This document shows positions 33,001-42,584 of a stretch of 64,000 nucleotides of DNA, piece after piece. The DNA is from Trachythela sp. YZ-2020 (taxonomy: Eukaryota; Cnidaria; Anthozoa; Malacalcyonacea; Clavulariidae). The DNA lies in contig JADLSH010000393.1 in NCBI GenBank assembly GCA_016169945.1, positions 7,271,501 to 7,335,500 on the forward strand, given 5' to 3'. A model generated the notes under the pieces. The model was not told the origin of the DNA. It searched no databases and saw only the letters and a program-made list of their open reading frames with translations. The stretch's first letter is position 1. The number at the start of each line of letters is the position of its first letter. Made by a program: the position numbers and the translations under genes.

Positions 33001-34259
33001 TATATTATTACTGTAAAACAGGAAAAGACCAGCATATTTGACTGCGATCTGGAAAGCTGTAAATGATTAATTTAGTGCACTCTTTTGGAGTGGCACTAAA
33101 TAAAAAATTGATGGACAGTGTTCCGCTGCTGTGCAGCCATCAGCAGATGCAGTTTCCGCAGGAGCGGCAGCAGATACTTCAGCCTGTGTGTTGTATGATA
33201 AATAGTTATGTTGTTTTGACTTGGTTAAGTTTTCATCACATGGCTACTTTCAAAATTTTGTTGCTGATAGTGATAATTAGAATGTTCACTCGAATACTTA
33301 ACACTTGAAAATAAACATGATTATTATATAGATTCATTATAGTCCTTCAGCCTCAGGTTTACACACCCAATATTTTAATTCTCCATGTGCACAGGCTATC
33401 AAAATTATCTGCATAGCCAAATTACCTGAAAAGATTCAGTGTTCTCTTCTTCACCACTTCCCAATTCTCTGTCATCGTACAATATCTATAATCAGGTAAA
33501 TGTTTTATTTCTCAATGAATGTATATAATTATATAAAAAGTCAAGATATTCTTAATAGAGACCAACTATAATTCTGAACAGGGGCAGATGATGGACAAGT
33601 TGAGAAGTTCGCTTTATGGTTTAGCCTTGTGTTTGGTGGCAAATGCATGCAGTTTAGCATAATTTGTTCGCTACGATACAGCATAAGCATCAATACATTT
33701 GAAGCTGACCCCCACATGATTCACTATAATGCTTAGTGAAAGCTTCAGATTTTCCTGTTGGCACTTTCATGATTTCATCATTTTCCTTCCGGGTTAAAAT
33801 ATGTTGACTTTGTTCATTGGGACAATAATTAGGTCTGTTTTTTTTGGAATGGCGCAATACACACTCAGTGTCTCAGAGAAGGGGAGTATACCCCAGATTC
33901 CCAATGCAATAAGGCTCTTTGGTTATCTACTAAACCCACTTAAATAAACATTCAACATCTAGTGATCTACCCAATTTATAATATAAAGTCATCAAAATCA
34001 CAGGCGATTGTGTGAAAAATGACCTCACATACATAATCATACAAGTGATACAACTTTCAGCTTACACAAGTAAACAAAATCTATATTGATAACAAAATGT
34101 GCTTGAACTGCATACCATATTTCTATCATCATTTTGATTTCCACTGGTGTCGGCCACCTCAACATGTTGACGTTTTCGCCTATTGTGTGAAGTTGTCCTC
34201 GGCATACGAACATCAGGATCATGTTCGTAATCGTAACATTTGTATGGTCCTCTCGACAT
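30025..34259 (-). CDS. EnSpm/CACTA (TNP2-like) transposase gene, five exons
   Basis: The proposed exons, all with GT/AG borders and phase 0, are 34259-34116 (start MSRGPYKCYDYEHDPD), 33485-33426 (acidic), 32967-32857 (acidic), about 32490-32275 and 32055-30025. Exon 4 carries TKTESLLLILSFVLRHKLTD and PNTVPATKHKFYQLFKLD, a block conserved upstream of animal TNP2-like transposases. The last exon begins with a zinc ribbon (HFYCSTCMSYLG ... CNLC) and has WNTDGIPVFHSSNFSIWPLQ, then LPSFDTVRGTVTDYMHSVCL and FNVHCLTHLAHCVKDCGPLW, the recognisable TNP2 core; about 676 residues are open. One blemish: exon 4 has an in-frame TGA next to a 19-bp tandem duplication (32462-32495), so the acceptor may differ or the copy may be weakly damaged. 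An Ala-rich segment near 33100-33180 could be an extra exon. Role: cutting and joining of the CCCTTACG ends. Confidence 0.8.
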
Positions 34260-34619
34260 TTTTTCAACATTAAAGTTTCATTTGAAACTAATTTGAAAAA
34301 GATATAGTAACGAGAGTTTTTTTTCTTTGTGGTCTTTCGCTCGCTTGTTGTCTGTGAAAATGTGATTATGTGAAATTCTATACTGTAATTAAATCCTGTC
34401 AAGTTGCGCGAATTTGATTGGTTTGTGCATGGTAATTAATGCATTGAATTTTAAAAATGTCATCGTGCCTGCAGGGGTGCTTGGGTTTTGTAACACCTAA
34501 ACAGTAAACACATGTTTCGAGTGAATTTCGATCACAGATTCACAGTGCAGACTTGTAGCGACGCCGTCGTCTAGACATTCAATTTTTCAGTGGTTTTTGT
34601 GATTTTTTTCTCTCTAAAT
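34260..34619. promoter_or_regulatory. divergent intergenic region between transposase and BEN genes
   Basis: About 360 bp separate the two start codons, so a shared bidirectional promoter is likely. No strong TATA box is evident on either side. The inference rests on position alone. Confidence 0.4.
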
Positions 34620-37600
34620 ATGAAATACGCTTTGTTTGAGTTTGTGAACGAAAAGTCGTGTGAGATCGGCGAAACGCGGTGGATGATCCGTGAAGATCCT
34701 AATCTTTTCGCAAACGATGCCTGGGATTTCCAGAAGGAAGTAATGGTGGCATGGCCACGTGAATTTGGTAAAGTTCACAAGAAAATGACCAAGAACTCCG
34801 CAGATCCGATGTCAATTGCTACAATGATGTGTGTAGCTAAAGTCATTCAATTCAGTGGTAAGTTTGTCAGGTTTTTTTTAATATGTTACCGTCGGTTAAA
34901 TATAAAAATGACCATATGATTTTTCACAACAATTTGCATTTGTATTTTGCATATGTTGCCAATTCAAAATATCTTACATAATTTGCGCAAATATTATGGT
35001 ATTTCTGCAATTTTAACAAACACTATTAATATCTCATATTATAAAGGTCAGTATGTTGGTTTCAAGCTATAGATCTGTCATTGACTTGTAGTCAAAAGTC
35101 AAATCACATAATTATGACAGTCAATATGACAGTCAATATGAGTCATGATCGACACTCACTGTATTAAATAAATTTGACACAACTGTTTACTATAAAACGT
35201 TTTTAGTTTGGGGGTTTATATCATGCTTTGTTCTAGGAATATTAGAGCTATAGCCACAAAACCTAAATGTCTGGTGCTGGACCTATGACCACAGCATATG
35301 CAAAAATATGTTTGAGGGCCTAAAGGAGAGTTGGCACTGTTGGAGATGTTTTAAGGCATGCAGTTAAACAAATATTTCAGTTTTCTCAAAATTATGGAGC
35401 GGACGGACAGCTTTTTATTTTATTGTTTCAAGATTTATCAAACAATGAAAGTTCAAACATTGAAAGTTCAAAATGGTGTAGAGAAAAGCTTTCACGTTCG
35501 TCTTACTTATAGTACTTTATGCAGTTTGATCTGAAAGTTGGATATTTTCAAATTCTAGGCATAAACGCGATGCTGCCCTCTGCTGAAGATTAGTAAAAAA
35601 CTATAGTTTCGAGCGGCCAAATTTTCAGGGGCGGGCGGAGATGAAAAACATATATTTGGGCATATTTTTGGTACTTGTGACCACTTAAATCCTGCTTAGT
35701 AGAGCAGGAAATATCTCATAAAAACACAATAACCCGCCTTCAATATTTTGTTAACAGATGATTATGAAACAATTCGTCTTCATATGGTGAGGTATTGTGA
35801 CACTGGGTCACTAAAAACCCCTACCCATGGCAGAGGAAAACGGGCATTAAAGCCAAATGGCAAGTATGCCATCTCGGATGAGGAAGAGCTAAGACAAGAA
35901 GTCGTCCAGGAAAAGGTATTTTAATTTTTATGTACAATTATTTTAAAGTTATGCACATTCTGAATTGATAACTTATGTGTTATCACGTCAACGTTCTTGT
36001 AGCTATCTAGACCTAAATGGATTCTGTACAGGTACAACAAATAAGTATGTCACTATTCTGGGTGGTAACTATACAAAATAATGTTTTAGCCTACAAAAAG
36101 ACTCAAGACCAAAGCAAGATCTGTAGCTTCAGTATCAAATGATTCAATGGAGGCTCTAAAGGCTAAATATAATTTGACTAAAACAATGGTGAGTTTTCAT
36201 TTTCTTTTAAGTCAATTGGGAAGTACTGACAATTGTTTATCCAATGGGTCATTCTGGGCAGAATAATTGGTGCACTAATTAGGTCCAGTATAGTTAACTC
36301 CCCAATCAAGTTAAACCCAAAATTACCATTACAAATTTTCCCAATACAAAGCCCAAAATTTCCATCTCCTTTGACATCTGGTTAAATATATAGCAGTTTA
36401 TTAATTAAATTAAGTAAACAGCAAACATAGGGTTTGATCTCAACACCATGTAATGAGTAGAACATATTATGACGTTTTAAGATCAAATCCTACATTTCTG
36501 TATATCAAGACTGTTTCGACATGTCTGTATTTAATTAAAAGTAGTACTGTCTCACTGTAATTGTGCAAAAGTGAGCTAATTTACTTGTTTTCTGGCTAAT
36601 TACTGCTGATATACAAGTGTTTTATTGTCATATATGTTGTATGCTGCATATTCCCATTTAAATCACAGCAGTTTTGCCAAAGTTTTAAAGCTAATTTCAA
36701 AAACATTTTGTGGTTTATGTACACTAAGTACTAGATGAACATGCATACAGTGACCCCTTGCAAGCTTCAATGTTGCTTAGTTTTAGCAGACATCACTGAT
36801 TAATTCACTATTTTACTCAGGTATTTTACTCAGTCATTCACATAATCATATGGAATATGGATATTATTTATTATTTAAAACTACTTTATTTATTCTCATA
36901 AAATGCAAATAAAAGAAATGAACTTTATTATTTACATGGAGGCAAACAACCTCTATAAGTACTAACATTTATTGAGATGGCATCCAGCCTAGTCCAGTAA
37001 ACAACATGACTTCACAAGTTCCTGACCCACCAACCTGCAAGCAGCCCAGTCCTGTAAACGACATGACTAACCAAGTCCCACAAACTTGCATGTGGGCTAA
37101 GTCTGACTTTGGATCCCTCGGCGAGGGGAGCATACTCGTATAATGCAAACAGCAGAGAGCTGCAGCAGCATTTAATTTTTACAACTCACCAAAGTTCTTA
37201 TTGTAACTTTTAAAAAATATATATTCCATGTATTTATTTCTAGAGTGCTCAGGTGAATGATGATGATGAGGCTGATGAAGAGAAGGAAGATAGTGATGTA
37301 AGGCTGGTTATTACTGCTTTATATGAATCTTAAATTTTCCAACTACAAATTCACAGTTGTTATTAATGTTAATACAGTGTTTCATGCCTGCCATTTATAG
37401 AAGTCAATTGTGAAACCACTTGAACTGTTGTCGTAAGACAAAGTCAGATGATGACGTTTAACTTTTTGTTATGATTTGAATGAAGGAATTTATTTCTGAT
37501 GATGACGAAGAGTTGAATTTGAAGAAGGAAAATAAGGAGTTGAAGAAGGAAAACAAGGATTTGAAGAAAAAATTGTGCGAGAGAGAGCAAGAGATTGATC

Positions 37601-38725
37601 ACTTGAAGCTTGTTATAAGTAACCTTGAAGGTACAAAAATGGCAGTATTTTATAACTGGTATGCAGCAAAAAAGAGAACTTGTTTTAGCATTTAGATTAC
37701 CCCTGATGAAGACACTAGACAATGATAAATAATGGTAATTGCACTGAGTGCTGTAGGGTTGAATAATTATTAATAATTTAAAATTGGCAGATTGTTGCTT
37801 AATTAATATGTTCGGGAAATTGATATACTGTGTATATTTTATATCTTATCATATTGTATCACTGTAATTTACATATTGTGATAATATGCTTTTTTAGTAA
37901 TGCCTTGTCTGGCTGATATTGTTGGGGAGTTGCAGAAGCAAATCAGGCTCCTAACCAACAAACAGACGAATCGTGCACCAGGGTCAGATTGTTCGACTCC
38001 ATCAAGACCCTCAAGTTCTTCGCAAAGATCATCAGATTCTGATGTTGAATCAGATATGGTAGGTATCTTTACAATTCATGTACCAGTTATATTACCATTA
38101 ACTGAAGCTCTTGCTTGCAATAATGTTGTAACGTCATATGTCTATGCATTAACTTGGTGAGAAACTGATATACACTAAGGCCTTACAAGTCTTTCTGGGA
38201 TTTTCTTGCAAGTCTGGATAATTAAATATACCCAAGGAAGGATCAAAATCACTGATTCATTAATATTTTTGTCATTTACAGGTTTCACTATGTCCCCACG
38301 TAGTGTTAACCAAAGGCCAATATGGGGCTATTAGATCAAAAGGAACAATAAAAGAGTTTGTATATTCCATCATGGGCATGCTGTGGACAAGAGAAGTGTT
38401 GTGCACCCACTCCATTACAGGCAAAGCGTCAAATGCCCATAGAGAAAAGGATGCCAAGCCTCAACTTGACCCAGAAATGGTTAAGAGCATATGTGGTAAG
38501 TTATTATTAGTATTTTTATAGCAAATACTTGGTAATGAGATGTCTAGCTTCTACCAGGAAAACACTATTTTATTTTAATTTCTTTTAATTAATTTCCTTA
38601 ATGTAGAGTATGGCATGAAACGATATGGGTGCCGAGCATTGGATGTGCGGCAAATAATGACATCAAGAGTTAGCAACATTGTTAAAGTAGAGAAGGCTAA
38701 CATATTTAATAGAATACATACATAG
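34620..38725 (+). CDS. BEN-domain protein carried by the EnSpm-like element, eight exons, intact
   Basis: The exons, each with consensus GT/AG borders and matching phases, are 34620-34857, 35758-35915, 36090-36188, 37244-37297, 37486-37630, 37898-38058, 38282-38495 and 38607-38725: about 395 residues without a stop or frameshift. The N-terminus (MKYALFEFVNEKSCEIGETR) is a short globular domain. Then come a basic linker, an acidic stretch (NDDDEADEEKEDSD), a strong coiled coil (NLKKENKELKKENKDLKKKL) and a Ser-rich linker. The C-terminal exons form a BEN domain (KGQYGAIRSKGTIKEFVYSI ... LDPEMVKSICGEYGMKRYGC). BEN domains bind DNA and often recognise palindromes. Its position inside matched transposon ends and divergence from the transposase suggest an accessory DNA-binding protein of the element; a captured host gene is the alternative. 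Confidence 0.85.
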
Positions 38726-39119
38726 TTAGGTACTTAGGCACAGGATGACCAGTGAACTTTTAAAGAAATTTACATTCGAACTTCCACAGATTTGGGCATA
38801 TTGATATATATTATACATTGACGATTGGAATCTAAGGTCACGATTGGAGAATTGTGGTATATACAATAGGTTCATTTACAGTGTGTTCATTTACTGTGAA
38901 TGTGCACAAATCTCATTAAGCATCAACAGCAGCATAGAACAATTACTTTTGTCAACCTTCCAAACTTATATATGTATTCTATTAACTACATATGGTTAAA
39001 CTAAACTTGTATACATAATTATAAATTATTCATTAAATAAAGTAATACCAATAAAATTGTGGTGTTCTTACTATCTTTAAATTGCACGACGTTATGATAA
39101 TTAATACTTAGAAATATTA
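38726..39119. other. 3' flank of the BEN gene, no feature
   Basis: AT-rich, no open frame. Contains attaaataaagtaa near 39032, a plausible polyadenylation signal. Confidence 0.35.
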
Positions 39120-39361
39120 TATATTATATAGAACCTTCTATAGCATATTGTGTAGAATATTCTATGGCACATCCTACGGCATATTCTATAGAACTTCAAT
39201 TGAATATTCCATAGAATGTTCCATAGAATGTTCCATAGAATGTTCCATAGAATGTTCCATAGAATGTTCCATAGAATGTGTTCCAAAATCTTTAAGAATA
39301 TTCTATAGGATATTCCATAGAATATTTTAATGTAATATTCTATAGAATATTTTCGTAAGGG
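39120..39361. repeat. right terminal region with TTCTATAGAA palindromes
   Basis: About a dozen copies of TTCTATAGAA or TTCCATAGAA-type variants. Five near-tandem 12-bp units (gttccatagaat) lie at about 39217-39278. It ends with ATTTTCGTAAGGG, the inverse of the left end. Confidence 0.8.
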
Positions 39362-40624
39362 AGTTGCTGAGTTGTAACCGTAAGTTCTGTATATATAGGT
39401 TATCGTTTTTTGCACTTCATTTGGTTGAAATAGTATACTGGGTTTGGTGGATAATCCAAGTGCTGCACCGGAGTCGCAGGGCAGTGGGTTCAATTCCTGC
39501 CAGAGGACCTAGTGTTGCATTTTTCGCAACCGTTCCTGGTTAGGTCTTAAATTGTGTATATATCTACTCGCTTGGATTATCCACCAAACCCAGTATTCTA
39601 TTTCAACCAAGTGAAGTGCAAAAAAATATTTAAAATAAATTTAAGGTTAAACTATTTATTCTATAAAAAATTTTTAGGCTAGTTTAATGGACAATTTTTA
39701 AATTGAACATGCAAATACTTAAATAAATATATATTAAAATTTAATATTATGTATGCAGGTAGGTATGTATGTCATGTATGTCATGTATGTCATGTATGTC
39801 ATGTATGTCATGTATGTCATGTATGTCATGTATGTCATGTATGTCATGTATGTCATGTATGTCATGTATGTCATGTATGTCATGTATGTCATGTATGTAT
39901 GCATGCATGCATGTATTTAAAAATGTATAATGTTAATCGAGCGTGCCTCTTATCAAATATGCGAAAAAAGCCCAAAAGCATATGAAACAACAAAATAGTC
40001 CGATTCCAATTGGATAACGTACCAGGGATGAGTTGGATGCAAAATAAATTGGATAAACGTGTATAAAAGAAATGAGTGGGTGATTCTTAATATGCATAGC
40101 TTTTCTAAGGTAAATAATTATGAAATAAAAGAAACTATACTATAATCTGAATGTAAACTTTTAATTGAGCTCTTATTTTTGCAAAATGAGTTTAAACTAA
40201 AATGAAAGATATTGTAATGTATAAAAAGAAATTATCGATTAATTATTATTTAGTCTTTTGACCCCATTTAAGTACCGCCAGTCGTTATGAAACAAATCGT
40301 AGTAGAACCATTTAGACTCTTTAGATTCTTTGTATTGTGCATGAAATCCAATTGTCTGGCTCTTTTTTCGGCAGACCTATGGTTTGACCAGTGTTGAGAT
40401 GTTAGAATCCACTTGCTAATGTATCTTGGTGAGCCTCTGTTTCCAATTATATAGAGGAAAAGTTTAAATGTATCTTTATCACTTATTGCCTTTTTCCAGA
40501 ATATTTGTCTAATATCTTGTAGCCAGTGTTTTAGAGGGTAGAATATATCTCCATCAAATAAGGTAAAAAGTTATTCTCGTTGTATTATTATTTTAGATTT
40601 GGTTTTGTTCTTGAAGTGATTTCG
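39362..40624. repeat. segmental duplication, copy II right part
   Basis: Continues copy II after the transposon: SINE tail, inverted SINE head (about 39459-39512), a (tatgtcatg)n array at 39760-39905, then the same unique block as 26880-27864. It ends at 40624, where similarity to copy I stops. A ~35-bp segment present in copy I is missing at about 39405. Confidence 0.85.
40240..40575 (-). pseudogene. C-terminal coding fragment of an unknown repeat protein, copy 2
   Basis: Near-identical to 27480-27815, including the frameshift before the KWFYYDLF block, so the damage predates the segmental duplication. Function unrecognised. Confidence 0.5.
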
Positions 40625-42036
40625 GTACAGTTGCAGAAATTGATTATCGCTCATGTTGGTTGATTGAAGATCTATAGGTTATGCATATTGGGTAAATTAT
40701 GATTTATCTGTGTTATAGGGCAAACCATGATAAATGAAGAATATATATAAAAGAAAGGAGTAAATAGGTTGGATAGTTTGCGCAAAACCCGGGTGCTTTA
40801 TAAAAGATAAAACCAAGACCACAGCGTTTGCAGAGGTAAAGCTACTGTAGTCTTGCCCATAAATTGTTTCAAAAGGGAGAAACAATGCCATGATATCATC
40901 AGGTTCCAAGCATGACTGGGAGATGTGTTTCTAACCCACCGGTAGGTCCTGGAACGACACAGCCGTTTGGAGGTCATAATGAGAGAGGTGTGAATGGAGT
41001 TAAAATGTAATATTGTCTTATAGACAAATAATATGGGGTGGTTTAAAACTGGCTGAGTTACAAGGGATTAAATGAAAAGTCTCTACTTTTATTACATGAA
41101 AAAATAATGTATATATTAGCTATAATTGTTTCATCTTATTAATTATAAGACAAATTATAGCTAGGACCTGCAACACAGCATTGTAAATATGTATATTTAT
41201 AAAATAAAACTATCTAATTATTACAATGCTTTTATGGTTTTAATACGAGACTCAATGTACATTTGGTAGGACTAAAAACCATGTTCATTTTAAGCCGAAA
41301 AAAAACCCCCAAAACAGGAGAAAATGTGAACAAATATTAGTTTAAACTATTGAATATGTGAAATATTTATTAAAAATTAATTAAACAAATAAAAAACGTG
41401 AAAAACTTACATGAAGTTTCATTGTTTGTCGCCCACTAAGTGAGATTAGATTTTGCGCGCTTTATTAAGTGCAGTATGTGGTAGTCATGGTAACGAAAAT
41501 TGGACACGAGTTGACTATTCAAAATGAAGGGAATGTTCAAAGGGAATGTTAAAATTATATTTTATCAAATCGTATGGCTGTGGATTATGGATCGAAATTC
41601 AAAAGTTTTAAAATAATACTAGTGTAATGAACGTAAGTGAAAATTTGTTTCCAAATAAACCAAATTTTGGCTTGGTATATGAGCACAAAAAGTATCAGAT
41701 TGTTTCAATCAGTTAACTCAATTTGTTTAACTGGCGGGTGAAAAGTGAAGCCAAAATAACAACGGCCAAAGTTCAAAATAAACTTGAATATCTGTTAAAA
41801 CCTGCACACGATAGCTTATCTTATCCCATATTTTTATGGCTTTCATAAACTTTTTGCACAAACTAGCTTATACGACTGACAAAAAAAATGAGTAACACTG
41901 CGAAAACTTGCTTTAATTGACTTACTTTCAGTTTCTTCCTAGTCTTCCTTCTGTAATCTTTTTTAGCCAGTTACAAAGGAGAAACTACTTTGATTTGCAA
42001 AAAAACTGTTGGGTTTTTTCAAAAAAAACAATACAA
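40625..42036. other. no gene seen
   Basis: About 1.4 kb of AT-rich sequence. A 70-codon minus frame at 40697-40909 has no recognisable motif. Nothing else is supported. Confidence 0.45.
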
Positions 42037-42120
42037 AACTAGAGTTGACATACTGACCGTGCAGTAAATAAGTGGTGGGGGACTAAAACTGACGTACAAA
42101 CCGCGCAGTGATGGAGTGAA
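42037..42120. repeat. 44-bp minisatellite, left part
   Basis: Two units of a 44-bp repeat containing actgacgtac and aaccgcgcagtg; the first is diverged. The array continues after the inserted transposon at 47827. With the transposon and one GAA removed, the spacing between adjacent units across the junction is 44 bp, the same as between the next two units. Confidence 0.8.
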
Positions 42121-42584
42121 CACGGTGGCCGTAGTAAATCGAAAATTACGCACGCAAACCCATCGTTCTAAATATTGTTACAATTTTTCCTTGTAAGGGA
42201 GGGTGACTGAGGCATTGTTTTGTCACCGTTAAATTATGACATATACCGGCATTCTAAGCGGTCACACTTCAACGGAAATGGCGGCAATGTCTGCAGAAGA
42301 GTTAGTGCTTTCTTTTGATATCAAATACTCCCAACCAAGTTTAGGGAGAATTCCTTGTTAAACATAACTTGTGAGTGGAAATAATGTCGCTTTTAACGCA
42401 GGCGGATATTTGAAGTAAACTATTCTTCAAAAGGATCCTGATCTGTTAGTCGGTGGACTATGCTTGTGAGTTTGTGTGAAAGAGTGTTTATCAGGTAAAA
42501 ATCCTATGTTTTTTGTTTCTTGAAATTGCTCGTGTGCCGAGTTTATGAATGTTTTATGAGCTGTGACGAACTGTCATTTGTAGG

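Larger units (their letters stand above)
28248..39361. mobile_element. EnSpm/CACTA-like transposon, 11.1 kb, apparently complete
   Basis: The ends are CCCTTACGAAAAT... and the inverse ...ATTTTCGTAAGGG. Both ends are rich in the palindrome TTCTATAGAA. The insertion splits a SINE head whose intact form is seen at 26500 (ggccagttgctgag): the left flank ends ccag and the right flank begins agttg, so AG is duplicated (2 bp, or 3 bp with one mismatch, CAG/GAG). EnSpm-type transposons make 2-3-bp duplications. Two divergent genes fill the interior: a TNP2-like transposase on the minus strand (30025-34259) and a BEN-domain protein on the plus strand (34620-38725). Confidence 0.85.

Noticed and set aside
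33100..33180. Ala-rich minus-strand segment as a transposase exon
   Set aside because: A plausible acceptor precedes it but no good in-phase donor was found; mentioned only as a possibility in the gene entry.
39101..39493. Frames through the EnSpm ends with repeated ILWNILWN or IECSIECS
   Set aside because: Translations of the TTCTATAGAA palindrome array.
42121..42132. CACGGTG end as a Transib/RAG-type heptamer
   Set aside because: Transib makes 5-bp GC-rich duplications; here the duplication is 3 bp (GAA) and the encoded protein lacks RAG1-like motifs.
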